Position numbers and translations under genes: made by a program. 64,000 bases of DNA, taken from positions 124,001-188,000 of the forward strand of contig VWZL01000812.1 of NCBI GenBank assembly GCA_013396915.1, in the 5' to 3' direction. The DNA is from Stercorarius parasiticus (Eukaryota; Chordata; Aves; Charadriiformes; Stercorariidae). Shown piece by piece: positions 50,341-63,402 of the stretch (the first letter of the stretch is position 1; the number at the start of each line of letters is the position of its first letter). Under the pieces are notes generated by a model. That model was given only the letters and a program-made list of their open reading frames with translations. It searched no databases and was not told the origin of the DNA.

Positions 50341-53300
50341 GACAATATGATTTTGCACACAACTGGTTTTATCCTAAAACCAGTTCACTCCAGGTCAATG
50401 AACTCTACTTTAAGAGTCATAGCCTCTTCCCAAACCAGCTGTTAAAATCTGACTTTAATAATCTTTACTCCCTGAGGCTGTTGCCAGTCCCTCAGGAAGC
50501 TTCACCTTTTCATTCCTATTCACTCACACTCAGCTGTGGAAATTCCCACTTTCCAAAATGCATAGATCTGACTGTTTGCCACCAGTTTCACCTCTGACTC
50601 AAATTGCTCCCTGGACCAGCCCTCAAAGACAAATGATGTATTTCTGGCCACAAAAAAAATAACCTGTTTCTCTAACTTAAGAAGTGAAGAATGGGAGTTT
50701 CAGCCACTTGTTTCAATATGTTTCAATATCTTTAATAGAACTCACCCTTTTGAAAAGGGACCCTAAATTGTTAGCATGGGAACAACACCCTTAACAGATT
50801 TTAATTATTCACCAAGAGCAATAAGGAAACAAGTAATTAAACAAATTACAGATGCCACAACCTTTATTCTTGACATCTTTTCATAGGGTCATCCCAAAAT
50901 GTGGTCTCTTTCAAAGTCCTCCTTACTCTACCCAGTGTTGAAGATGAGTTTTTCCCTGCCCATTTTTTTTTTTCAGCTTTCAAGATGAAACCTCTTTTAC
51001 TGTGATCCTGAAGAACATTTTTGGTTTTGTTTTTTTTTTCTGTGAGCAGCTAAGAAAAATACTATCTTGAAGAAAACAGAAGTTCCTGTTTCATTTCTTT
51101 TTAAATCTCATTTTCTATTACTTATGGTTAGTGTTCAGGGACATGTCAGATATTACAAGAAAACAGGGAAAGATGCTATGGATGCCAACAAGGAGGTCTC
51201 TGTGGTAGGATGATTTTTTTTGTTTGTTTCCTTGTTTTCAGTGTGAGCATCACATTTCCTTAATCAGCCTTCTATGGTTTACCTGCATTTTGCCTGGGTA
51301 AAATATAAATATAGCCTATCATTTGCTAAGGTATTTGACAATTTCAAATGGAGAATACTTTTACAGACACAACAGCTCTGGAATATTTTTCAATGTAGCC
51401 AGTTGATCATAGTGCTTATTATACTTTGATTTACCCTGTTACTTTTACAGTATTTCCCATATTGTCTCCAAGACTTACCACTGTGACTAAATAAGCATTT
51501 GCCATAACTAAAGAAGGTTTCACAGTTTCATTGATGTATTCAAATTTGGTCATGTCTGAGAGAACTCTGCCTTATACAGTTGCATGCACATGTTAAGTTT
51601 CTAATTTCTTGGAAGCTCAAGCTTAACAGATCCACAAGGATACAAAATAGGAAATTGCACCTCATATAAATGTTTTATGGATTGAGACTAGAAGATAATC
51701 TTAATGTGAAACTGATACTTTTCATCATTTCTACACTACTTGCTCCTGTTGGCATTAAAAAAAAAAGTCACCCTGAAGATTTACACAGATACCAAAAAAT
51801 AACATTGTTTTTATATAGCTTTCTGTCAGGTTCTCCCTCTGTACTAAATTCATAGTAATTAAAAGAAAAAATGTCTTAGAAGCAAATCACATTTACTAGA
51901 TCTTCAGATTCAGATGTATGTTTCCAATTCCACATACTACATTTGCTTTGAAAATCTTGGGCTTGCACGTACTCTGAGTATTTTCCTACTCTTTACATGT
52001 ATGTCTTTTCAGTATCCTTTTATTCCTTAGGTAGAAGATGAGCACTGAGATGGTAGACTCTGGATTACGTGTTGTGCTGTAATCAAACTGTTGAAATTAA
52101 AACTCTATTATATTGTATACATATTTGGACCAAGAAATGTCATAGTCAATCTTTGGAAACCTGTGGGGATTTTTACGTCAGTGGGCTATAATATAATAAT
52201 AATATAATATAATATAGCAAACCCAACATCAGCCCTTAAAAGAATTACTTAAATACTTCTGAAGCTGTTAAGGATTTGAGGAACATTTCTGTAGGGGATA
52301 ATTTTAATGAGAGGCCAGAAACATTTGAACATGGTTCAGAGAGCAGTTCCTTCACACACTTAAGTTACTTCCCTCATTCTGATTATTTATGGAAGAAGTA
52401 TGTGTTTCCTGAAACTATTCATGGCTAATAGAAATTGCACACAATTCTCATTTTCTTGAATGGAAATAATTCCTTTTGATCACTTCCCTCTCTATACAGT
52501 CACTGCACACAATTTAAAATGATGAAGCAAAAAGGCATATCTGTGAAACCACACACTATGACATCCATGCGAATACTAATGTTTTAACTCTATTTAATAT
52601 TACAAAGGGTGCTAACAGGTATTTACAGTAGAAACAGTAAACAAAATGAAATTTAGTTTAAATCGAATTAACTACAGCAGGATGATATTGCAATACATGG
52701 AAGTGACAAAGTTTGTAGAGATTGGTCTAAAAATCAAATCCTCTATTCCTTTGTTGCTCTTCTAAACTAAAGAGCTTGTGAAAATATTTTATTTATTTAT
52801 GTAAGCAAAATAATGCATTAAACAAAATTCTCACTATAGAACAGAAAATCTATTGCATCACGGGTCTTTTTATTCTTTTAAATCAGTATTATGATGCAAA
52901 AGAAAAAAAACCAAACTGTAGTTTGGTAAATCATGCAACGAAATCCGCAAATAAATTACTGCCTAAAACATGCTATTTTAAGACTACGCTATTTCCATAA
53001 CATTTCATCTTATGAATGAGGTCTGTAATGCTAATGTACCAATAAAAATGTTCTCCGAATGTGTCAAAAAAGTGATTTCAAAATACTTTTTCCTCCATTA
53101 TCACAAGTAAAATAATTTATTGCTTAAAAGTGACTTTTGTCATCTTTTTATGAGTGTTTAGCTCTTGGGTAAAAATGGAACTTCTTGTCATGAAATTTGT
53201 AGCATCCATTTGACTAATACTGTTTCACTTTTCCCTTCTCAGCTACCTAACATTTTTTCATACAAATGGAGCTTTTGAGAATTGACTAAAATCAAAAACA

Positions 53301-56300
53301 CAGTGAGAGAGGGAAAAAAAGCCTGAAATCTCATACAAGAACATTCCCTTTCACTGATATGACAATATATTGTTCCTATTTTGCACCGTAACATTTCTAA
53401 GAATGCTTTCAGCTTGTAGCCTAACGTGTTCCTGTACAGGCATGTATCTAAGAGTGGGAGCAAGGTTTCTGCTATTTTAGCAGTTTCTGTGATGCAGCAA
53501 AGAGACAAGACAGTAATTTGCTGCAACATGATGCAACACACTGCATCAGCAGGGAGCGTCCCAGTGATCTGCAATGTACATGCACAGTTCTGTTTGAGGT
53601 ATGTCACAGATTTCTGTCACATTGAAGCTTTGCTGAGACATACATAATTGTCGACAGTTATCTTTGTTCAGTAATGTATGCTTCTTGCCATATTCACTAT
53701 GCTAATAAATAAGGGATGATCAAATGGAAGCCAGGGCTGCTGCTGCTTTTACAAATATAATTTGATTCGTCCAGAATCACTGAATGCAAACTAAGCCAGT
53801 GAGAGTCAGTCCTGTCCAATGTTGCTGCTAGCATTACCATTTACATTTTCAAAATTTAAACAATAACCAGAAGAAGTTACACATGAAAGAATACTTACAG
53901 AATTGTTTGGGGGTTTTTTGAAGAATTTTATCCTTAGTGAAAGTCCTAAGTCAACACAAACAAAAAATGGTTCTTTTTTATAGTACTTGGCTGGAAGTAT
54001 AAGATTAGTCCTTGAAGGGGCGTAAATAAACAGAGCTGTACTGACTTCAGTGTTGCTCCACTAATGGAACAAAATAACTACCTAATCTAGTCAGATGTGA
54101 GACAGGTGTTGCCCACATGTTCATGAACAAACAAAGCATATCCTTCCTACACAATTCAGAGCAGATGATCACCTCTGCCATCAAAACCAGACATGGTACA
54201 CGGAAATTGCAGAATTAAAGTACACCTGGTAAATATATGAATACTTGTGACTGGGAGAGATCAATAGGCAATGCTTCTGAAAGTAGGCCAAAACTGGCTT
54301 TCACAGACGCATATTACCATTACAGCTTAGTAGACTGAATTAAATCTCGGGTGATAATGCATCCACATTACAGAGACACAAATATTTCCTTTGCCCTGAT
54401 AGGAAAAATTCTTGTCCTAGACATGCACGGACACAAGATGTTATTGTTCAGCCTCCTGTGATCCCCTAATGCATTTACCTCCAATAATATATAGACCTAA
54501 AAATAAACAAACCATTTTCTTTTGCCATCTTAACAGACAGCAACTCTACATAAGCATGATCATAAATATTTACATTTGTATTTCCTTAATTTAGATAACC
54601 AACCTAAAATATAGAGTGATTCTTCCGTTTCTTTGAGCATCTAGAGAGTTTAATAATTACTGTACTATTAACTTCAGGCTCATCTATTTTGACCCTCTCC
54701 TACCATACAGTTACAGATGTTTCCATTATGTTAATAATACAATATACGATTATAATTCTCCCGCTGTGACATTCAGCTTACACACAAATTAGTGGCTGAC
54801 TCCTTGAAAGCATACCTACATTTACTGCAGCCTCAAAAAATTATCTTCCGAGTGTGGTTAAAAAGCTACACATATACTACTTAAAATCTGCCCCAGAAAA
54901 GCTGAAGGGAGTAGGGATCGAAAGGACTTTTGCAGAATTTTAAAATGCATGAATAAATTAATTTTTGCTTAATGAAGAATGAGCATTACTGGAAAATAAA
55001 GTTACTGGTGTGTGTCACAGAAGGACACTTGATAGAACTGGAGGTTTATTCACTGTGCCATACGAAGCCTAGGTCCTCAAAGTGAAAAGCTTTAATGCAA
55101 CAACACATGCCTGAATCTTCATATACACTCTGCTTATGACTTCCCTGCAGAGACCAGCAATAAGAGTGCTAAATAATGACAAATGCCGTTGGTATTTAGT
55201 GTCTCGGAAGGCTACTTTGTAGCAGTCACCAAACACCCAGCAGATGGTAATAGCTTTTAATGACTAGTTAAGGAAACAGTGAAAGTAGAGAGGTAAAAGA
55301 CTGGATGGGACTTTAAATCCTATAAATGGAATCATAAGTTTTAAACAGGTAGCTATTTGCACCTTAATATATGTTTATAATCTGCTGAATATGAGCATAA
55401 TGTAAACAAAGGGATAACCAGTAAATATATGAACAATTTTAAATGTGAGTAGAAATCTCTATCAATAAAAATGTTAATATTCTGTTCTGGGGAAAAAAAA
55501 GACATATTTTAGTACAGTGATTTATTTCATTGGTTGCATTGTAGATATTCCCAAATAAAGGTTCCATCCTTTTTAAAGAAAGTCAAAGCATAATAGTTGT
55601 AAGGATATATTCCTTCATAAGCATTGTCTGTTTAGTGGCGTCTTAATGTCACTGGATCTTGATAATTCAGTGGAATAAATTTAGTAAAAAAATTGTTTCA
55701 GTGAAATCTTATTTGTATTTATTTCTAATACTAACACATGGATTATTGCTATCTCCAAACTAGGAATTAAAACACCCCAAAATGAAGGATGAGAACTGGT
55801 AACAAATTACAGCTCCTTTTAAGCAAAGGATTCAGCTTTTAACTAAAACTGTTGAATTCTCATCATTTCATTCTCCTCCAAATATTTAGTTGGAATCAAG
55901 TGAGTCAAATTATTTAGAAGCAGTTGTAGAACCTGTACAACAGACTGTTCAGGTAAATAATCTCTTCCCTTTTTATTGTGAAATGAAGAACATAGTATTT
56001 TTATCTCTCACAGATTTATACAAGAATAAAAAGCTATGGAATGCTCACATACGTTGCCTTTGAGGACAATAAAAGTATCTCACGGAAACACAGTGACTAA
56101 GAAGACAGTATTAGGATAAAACTTAATTTATTTAGAAAACTTACTCATTTGATGCTAGAAAGAAGGACATATACTCTGCCTTATCATTGTCAACAAAGTC
56201 AGCAAAATGCTATGCATGGCTTGGCACATTTTAATACAGTTGTGACAAATATAAGTATGCATCTTATGTTATCAATGCACAAAACATCTGTTTATCCTTC

Positions 56301-56953
56301 CATGACTCTTGAATTTCATTCAGCAGCTATGAGCTTCTTTAAATATGTTAGAAGTTTGCAGCACCATGGCTGAATTCATATGATCATATACTGATTGAAC
56401 AAAACCAAGTTCCTTAAAGTTCAGAGAGACCTTAAGAAGGAAGGAACTTCCATTGTTCTTTTTTAGGAGAGAACAATGCTGTGAGATCACGAGCAGTGGA
56501 TGCTTATAGTAATTTTGTTGAACTGACTAGATCCTTTCTGATGAAGGAAAGTTGGTAACTGCTCAGTGTTGGTGATTTAAAGTAGCATTCACGATACAAG
56601 AATAGTGCTTTAACAAAGAATATTATCTAATACATGTGGTAGGGATTTTTTTTTAAGTTTCTGGTCTCAGATGCAGGTCTATAGGACCATAAAAATTCAT
56701 CGGCTGTTAATATTATGCATACTGTCAATCATAAACTTTTCTGAGGCTCAGATTTGCAGAAAGCATGCAAATGCTAGAAAAGGAGGCCCTGCAATTAAAG
56801 GAAATAATAGATATTTCAGATTTAGTAATAGAATCTATTCATATAAGACACATTCAACCTTCCTGGTGTCTTATTTACTTTTAAGAGCAGTCTGTGTCAC
56901 TGATACCAGTCCAAATCTCTGTTATTACCAAAGTTAAAGTCTTTCTACGTAAC
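50341..56953. other. AT-rich noncoding stretch
   Basis: No gene recognised. An AT microsatellite of TAATA/AATAT steps lies at about 52187-52216. Two overlapping open frames near 53239-53647 (122 codons minus, 73 plus) lie in slightly GC-richer sequence, but they show no domain and no splice or promoter context. A 9-bp inverted repeat lies at 56451-56478 (cattgttct / agaacaatg). Confidence 0.6.
50361..50385. repeat. Perfect 11-bp inverted repeat (hairpin)
   Basis: The arms aactggtttta (50361-50371) and taaaaccagtt (50375-50385) are exact reverse complements with loop tcc. It lies just outside the old CR1. Confidence 0.85.
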
Positions 56954-57140
56954 TGTCATGGTTTGGGATGGACTGGCCAATGCGACAAAAGACAGATGCT
57001 CTCCCCCACCTCTCTCTCCAAGGAGAGGAGGGAGAGAGATAAAGAGATTTATGACTTTAGAAGGAACTTAACTACTTTAACGAAAATATTAATAAAATAA
57101 TAAAAGGAAAATAAGGAAATATATACAATATATACAAAAC
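56954..57140 (-). mobile_element. Truncated LTR fragment, a second avian ERV family
   Basis: 'tgtcatggtttgggatggac' at 56954, then 'tctcccccacctctctctcc', a GA-rich 'aggagggagagagataaaga' block, an AT-rich 'aaatattaataaaataataa' block and 'aatatatacaatatatacaa' follow the order of an antisense LTR end that I recognise from bird genomes, beginning with TGT. Only about 190 bases remain; the rest is absent or too diverged. It is unrelated to the 9.3/34-kb family. Confidence 0.55.
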
Positions 57141-60100
57141 CAGTATTGAGCTCCCTAATTCTGCATAGGTCAAAATTTAATGTCCCAAAGCAATTAGCAG
57201 GTTTGGCTAATCAAAAAGTTATCATAATAGGATGAGTGAAGGTTAGTTTTCAGCCTTGCTATTAAATTATCTGTCTTGGGTACTTTCAGTCAAGTTCTCA
57301 GTGTCATTGTCATGTTAATTTTTGTATGTCTATTTGCTTTAAAGTTCAATACATGAAATAATTAGATGTATATACGCAGTGCCTGGTACAGCTGATAAAA
57401 AAAACATTTATCTGAAAGTCAATAGCTCTGATTTAGTACAGCAACAAAGATGTTGATAGTATTTCTACCTTTTATTCCCTGGAGTACTTGCTGTAACTTT
57501 TTTTTACTGTTAGGAATGAATCTTTCTCTTTGCATTAAAAGATGTCTATCATAGATTTTTAAGTCATATTACTCTGGTTCGTAACTTTTTCCATAAAGAA
57601 GTGAAAAACATAGCACCCTTATTAGCAAGGTGGAGCATATAGCCTTTAATCAATATTAAAATGCACAGGTTTACATTGTTGCAAGGTTGATTTTTGTATG
57701 CTAATACTAGTAGACTAATTTTCATCTGAAAAACCCAGTTAATACATGGAAGCAACTTTCAGGGTAAGAAAGACGAATGCATAGATATGAAAATAAATCT
57801 GGAAAATCACCAAAGAATGTGCAGGAGTAAAGAAATTAAAGTCTTAGAATTTGAGCTGAGATTGAAGAAAAGGAAAAGGTAAACTGCTCCCTTATATTTC
57901 TAATGTCACTCAAGTTTTCCTATATCAGTATAAAAAGTCCAAAAAAAGCATTATCATAAAAATATTTATTTTGTTTCTAACTAAATTCATTGGAATAAAT
58001 ACAGTGTTTATACATTCAGTTATAAAAGTATTTTTAAAACATCTATATGGGACTTTAAACATTTTCAGAAAAAAAAACCAGAGGGAAAACTGAAACTAAA
58101 AATAAAAAACTTATATTTTAAAATCTGATAATAATTTGACTCATTTTGCATGTATTATGCACAGTCATTTTCAATGCTTCTGAATTTTAATAAACCATGT
58201 GCATCACTTTTCCCCGAGAATTTGCTACTCACTTAAATCAAAGCTTGGTACAAAGTTGAAATAATACTTAATACAAATGATACTTGAGTTGGACTATGAA
58301 TAACTTAGGTTCAAAATGATTTAATGTATTCCTACAGTACAAAACCTAGAGTATTTAGCTTGTCTGTTAGCCTTTACTTAAATTCAGAAATCCCATCAAC
58401 GTACGTTTCACTAATGTACATGTAATGTACATGTAACATTAAACGTATTTGCTTTCATTATGGAATCATACTATTATTATTAATATTCAAAAAAACATCC
58501 CCAGTAAAAAAATGTTAATGTAGTATAAATCTTTGATTACTTGTATAGTGATCAGTTTGTGGTTTTGAAGTACATTATTAGATTGCATTCTCTTAGGGCT
58601 TAAGCTTAAAGATATCTGTAAAACTCCAAAGGATTTTTTAATTGCCCTTATAAGATGATTCTTATTTAAATTATAAACTAGCATTACTGACTAAGTAAGT
58701 AAAATGAGTCGTGTGTTGTGTCACAAAGTTACACACCATGAAACCATGCAGAAGTCAAACTTGAAAACTACTCTCAGACTAATCCCTGGAAGATGTTTTA
58801 GGTCTCTCTATCAAAAGAGCCAAAAAAGTGCTATATTGTAAGCAGGTCTAAATATTTATGAAATGGCACCTCAAGCCTAATGCTTTCTTTATTATGCTTC
58901 CTTATTATGGGATAACTGAGGATATAACAGGTCTTGATCTCTAAACCTCCATTTCATCAGATGTCCTGAGTGAAATTCATTCATTAGAAAGGCTTGGAAG
59001 TCACTCTTGTCTTTTCCCACTACATCTTTTCCTCCAGTGTTCCCTTCCAATCCGACAACTTTAATTGGTTCTTTGGTCACGAGGCAAGCATTCTTTATTC
59101 ATCAGTTCTAAGGCCTACATTTTCTCTCTTCAGCAAGCAAAACCCCTGCAATTCTTGGCAGTTTTCCAGTCTCAGATCCTACTGCAGACATGTCAGCACC
59201 TGTGAGTTCCCTCTTACCAATCCCATTCTGTAGAACTGCACCCACTGCACATGACCTATCCTTCCCAGTGGGTCACCACCCTGGTCCACAGAGCAATCTC
59301 TTTTACAGAACATAGTATACTGTGATGCACAATAAACTGTGTGGGAATGATTCTACAATTTACACAAGTACGAATTGCTTCAAAACAACATAATTTTAAG
59401 ACATAGAGAAGTATTGTTGAATAAAAGCATAAGAAAATTTATTTTCAAATTGGTCATATTTGTATGTATGCATTTGATCATGACCTAGCCCTCAACTAGC
59501 ATCCAACTTATGTAGTTATATACTAGACACAAAGAACAATCAAAAAAAAAATACCAAAACAAAACATTATTTGATATCACTTGACAACTACTACCTAGAA
59601 ATATAATGCTCGTACTGCAAGGTGCAAACATCAGTGTTCAAAATGATACAGGTTTGAGGGCATTCATCTTCCCTTTCCAAGACAGAGAAGCAGAATATCA
59701 CTGTTCCATCTCGCTAATCTTACAAAAGAAGACACTTCAGTTAAGATGATTGCCTGAAAAATATGCCATATCAGTGCTGGCTTGGTCACATTTGTCCTAT
59801 TTATTTTTCTTCTTTTCTCAGGCTAGAAATGGATGATCCTGTAAGACCATAGCAAACCAGAGGTTTTAGATGCCTTTCAATTACCTCTTGAAGCAAATAC
59901 GACATTTTTTTGTAGCCCAGTGTGGAGTCTGGCTGCTTGTCATGTTCCAGTTAGTGAAGCAGATGTGAAAGGCTTGTTATCATCACCTGAGCCTTCGATT
60001 TAGCTTGAATTTGAACACTCCTAACTATGCACGAGTTTACTAGTTCTGTTCTTTTTCCCTAAATGTGTATTAATTTATATTATAAGTTATGTCATTTAAA

Positions 60101-61141
60101 CTTTAAAAATACTCTTCTGCTCCTACTTTTACTGCTCCTGGACAAATTTTTGTTCTTGGTAAGTTAATGGCAGTTTTGTCATAATCATCAGTGGGAATAG
60201 AAGTAGTTCCTATAATATGATAATTATTTTAAGCCAAATCTTAATATGTAACAGACAGTATTCTATTGCTATATTATCACTTAATTAATTTGCAATAAGA
60301 TATACTGATAAAAATATATTCAATCCACTTTGTTATGTGTCAGTTTCAAATAATTTTCAATCTCATTATCATAGTTCTTCTCCATAATAAATGCAAAGCC
60401 TTATACATACCTAAGAGACTGGTAACTTTTTAAACACTTTAATGCACTCTGATGATTTCAGGGGCAACTTGAGTACAGGCTAAGTCCTTAACCAAAGCAC
60501 TAGTACATGGGGAGCTCTGACCTCCATCCCCACCAGAGCTTTATTAAGAGCTACCTCAGTGAAACCTTCTTCAGCTGTTTGCCTCTTGCATGGCACAGAG
60601 GGAAACCACTGTACTGCAGCAGAGAGACCATCACCATCACACACCAGCACGAGCAGTATAGACAGGAAGCAAAAACACACCACCCCTGCATAATAATGAC
60701 GGCAAGTAAAAAGATTCCCATTAAGTAAAAAGTGGTACAGCAGGCACTGCAACACAGTATTCTCTCTATTCATAGTCGAATTTCCAGTGAGTGGTTTGGA
60801 ACATAAAAAAAAAAAACCTCTGGAAAATAGATTACTAGACTTTATACTGCAGGCAACAGGAGGGCAGTAACAAGATTCAAAGAAGACACAGGCCTAACTG
60901 CCAATGCAAGGTTAGTTGCCATGTTTATGAAAGGACTCTCAGAGGCCAAGATGGAAACAGAAGAGGAGAGCTGCATTAGTTTTGTCACAGTCTAACCAAA
61001 TAGTTGACAGATAGAAAAAAAAGAAAAAAACAGAAAATTTTGCACAGGAAAGAAAAAAGAAAAAATATATTTTTCACTTCACCTAATACAGAGAAGGTAT
61101 CTGCATTGTCTCTATTGTCTGTGAAGAGAAGCTATAGAACA
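57141..61141. other. AT-rich noncoding stretch
   Basis: No gene recognised. A GC-richer patch at about 60480-60780 has open frames of 97 codons (minus) and 73 codons (plus) with no known domain. A-rich tracts lie at about 60807-60819 and 61013-61030. Confidence 0.6.
58412..58433 (+). repeat. Two-unit direct repeat TAATGTACATG
   Basis: The 11-base unit taatgtacatg occurs twice in a row (58412-58422 and 58423-58433). Each unit contains the palindrome TGTACA. No function is apparent. Confidence 0.85.
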
Positions 61142-61660
61142 GTTTTGTTTTATATCTTTATCAATGATCTGGATGAGGGGATTGAGTGCACCCTCAGTAC
61201 GTTTGCAGACGACACCAAACTAGGTGGGAGTGTTGATCTGCTTGAGGGTAGGAAGGCTCTACAGAGGGACCTGAACAGGCTGGATGGATGGGCCAAGGCC
61301 AATTGTATGAGGTTTAATAAGGCCAAGTGCNNCAAGCCATATGAGGAGAGGCTGAGGGAACTGGGCATGTTTAGTTTGGAGCAGAGGAGGCTGAGGGGAG
61401 GCCTTATTGCCCTCTACAACTACCTGAAAGGAGGTTGTAGAGAGGTGGGTGTTGGCCTCTTCTCCCAGGTGAATAATGACAGGACCAGAGGAAATGGTCT
61501 GAAGTTGCAGCAGGGGAGGTTTAGATTAGATATTAGGAAGAATTCCTTTCCTGAAAGAGTGGTCAGGCACTGGAACAGCCTGCCCAGGGAGGTGGTTGAG
61601 TCCCCATGCCTAGAGGTATTTAAGAAACGTGTAGATTTGGCACTTCAGGGCATGCTCTAG
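61142..61660 (+). pseudogene. CR1 ORF2 fragment with the ADD box, one open frame
   Basis: Protein text starts [17 protein letters not shown] and includes the catalytic box 'FADDT' (about residues 22-26), then '[20 protein letters not shown]'. After the two N it resumes with '[20 protein letters not shown]' and finishes '[20 protein letters not shown]' to 'ALQGML' and a TAG stop. Both parts are open in the same frame, so decay is slight. About 100 residues normally present between 'NKAKC' and 'YEERLREL' are absent at the N site (they are partly visible in the 49-kb copy). Endonuclease and fingers are lost by 5' truncation. The open frame extends upstream to 61004 through unrelated A-rich sequence by chance. 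Confidence 0.88.
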
Positions 61661-61764
61661 TGACAGAGATTGTAGGGGTTTTTTTTTGTGTGCGTATGGT
61701 TGGACTGGATGATCTCAAAGGTCCTTTCCAACCCTGAAGATTCTATGATTCTATGATTCTATGA
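61142..61764 (+). mobile_element. CR1 LINE, 5'-truncated, with 2 N hiding a deletion or gap
   Basis: It begins in the reverse-transcriptase motif-C region, jumps at NN (61331-61332) to the ORF2 C-terminus, and ends with a 3' UTR and three ATTCTATG units at 61764. Bases 61529-61656 are identical by eye to 14819-14946. The same young subfamily is therefore present twice in the window. Confidence 0.93.
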
Positions 61765-62403
61765 ACTAATTTACATAAGATGGCCTTGTATTTCAGTCAG
61801 CTCCCGTGAAAGGAATCTTAACAACGAATGCTGAAGAAATTTAGTCAGTTCTAAACGGAAAAGAGAAGAAAAAAGTGGACAGAGATTGCTGTGGTACCTC
61901 ACAATAATACCTGCTGACATAAAAGAAAAAAAAGAAAGAGAAGAATGAGAAGAAAGAAGAAGGAAAAACAAAGGTTGAAGAAGTTAAGAGAAATGAGTTT
62001 TATAAAAAGTAACCACTCAGACTATGTAGACGTTCTTGCAAATTTATCGCCTTTAATAACATTAATCACTGTAATAATAGTTCCAAATATGGTAACATGA
62101 AATAACACAAGAATAAACGCACTCTACCTATACCAGTGGATAAATTCAATGGTCTATATAGTTTGAACATTTTTTTCCCAACAGTATGCATAAGCAATGC
62201 CTAGGCTAGAAAACAATACTTTTTCCAAGTATTGTCCAGTAATTCACCACTTCCTGAAACAAAGTGGTTTCTAAGAATGTAGAAAACTTCAATAAATTTA
62301 TTCATTGGACTTGTCCGGTCTTTCCTTAAATCTAAGAATGCTTTCAGTGTTCTCAGCATCCTGAGAGAAGGTGTTACATAGCTTATATTTTTGAGCAACT
62401 ATC
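61765..62403. other. AT- and purine-rich noncoding stretch
   Basis: A run of A and G dominates about 61855-61980. No gene or known repeat otherwise. Confidence 0.65.
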
Positions 62404-62530
62404 TCATAGAGTCCTAGAAAAAAATAAAGTTGAAAATTTAATTCAACCTCCTGCTCAAGGCAGGGCTAATTTCAAGATATGGTCTCCTTTTGTGTTACCT
62501 GTTAGTTTCATCTGATGTCTCACAGTTGTC
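62404..62530 (-). mobile_element. Worn CR1 LINE 3' end
   Basis: Antisense 'tcatagagtcctagaaa', then 'ttcaacctcctgctcaaggc' and 'agggctaatttcaagatatg' correspond to the CR1 3' terminus and its conserved 'ctcctgctcaaagcagggct' block. Divergence is high. Sequence from about 62530 to 62700 may continue the copy but is no longer recognisable. Confidence 0.68.
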
Positions 62531-63120
62531 CCATAGGAAGAGGCAGGTAAAAAGTGGTCCATATTCACCATCTCCAGATCAGTCATAAAAGCCCTCTGTC
62601 GTCTCTTCTAGATATTTTTTTTTCAGACTGAAGGACTTGAAACCTACTTATAACTCACCTAACTGTGCATTTTACTACTTTTGAATACCTTTCTTGCCAT
62701 TCTCTGAAACTTTTATGAAACTTCTTTTCTAACACTTTTTTTCTATATTCTTTTTGAGACTGAAGGATAAAAAAAACCTCTTAGTATTCAAGAAGTTTAT
62801 ACAGGGGAATAATCATGTTCCAACCTTTGGGAAAAGCAGGCCAAGGTTCCTCATCACTACTGACAAACTTATAGCATGAAGGCATGATATTATGCTGCTT
62901 TGTTTTGATAAAAATGCATAATATTTGATAAATTTCAGGCATATTAGAATGATCTAAAATTTTCTAGCTCCACTCCTTGTTAGAAAAATCGTTCTGTAAG
63001 CTGTCTCTGAGTCACCGAAATAAACAGATGAAGACTTCTAATATATGTTAGCAACTACCAATAGTGCTTCAAGCCTCATGATATTATAATATCAGACCAA
63101 ATTACAGAGAGGTTGTGAAC
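62531..63120. other. AT-rich noncoding stretch
   Basis: Possibly the fading remainder of the neighbouring CR1 at its start; otherwise nothing recognised. Confidence 0.55.
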
Positions 63121-63402
63121 TCACAGAATCACAGAATGGTAGGGGTTGGAAGGAACCTTCAGAGATCATCTAGTCCAACCCCTCTGGTAAAGCAGGTTCA
63201 CCTAGAGCAAGTTGGACAGGAATGCATCCAGGTGGATTTTGAGTATCTCCAGAAGAAGAAGACTCCTCAACCTCTCTGGGCAGCCTGTTCCAGTGCTCTG
63301 TCACCCTTAAAGTTAAGAATTTTTCCCTATGTTCAGATGAAGTTTCCTGTGTTCCAGTTTGTGCTCGTTGCCTCTTGTCCTGTTGCTCAGCACTGCTGAA
63401 AC
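63121..63402 (-). mobile_element. CR1 LINE 3' end
   Basis: Antisense 'tcacagaatcacagaatggt', 'aggaaccttcagagatcatc', 'tagtccaacccctctggtaa', 'cctctctgggcagcctgttc' and 'ttgcctcttgtcctgttgct' are in the standard CR1 order from the 3' terminus inward. It is 5'-truncated at about 63402. Its terminus is the TCACAGAATCACAG type, a subfamily different from the copies at 15 kb and 61.7 kb. The 94-codon plus-strand open frame over it is an antisense shadow. Confidence 0.92.

Noticed and set aside
53239..53607. 122-codon minus-strand open frame, cysteine-rich
   Set aside because: No recognisable family, no splice sites in sensible positions and no neighbouring exons; likely chance.
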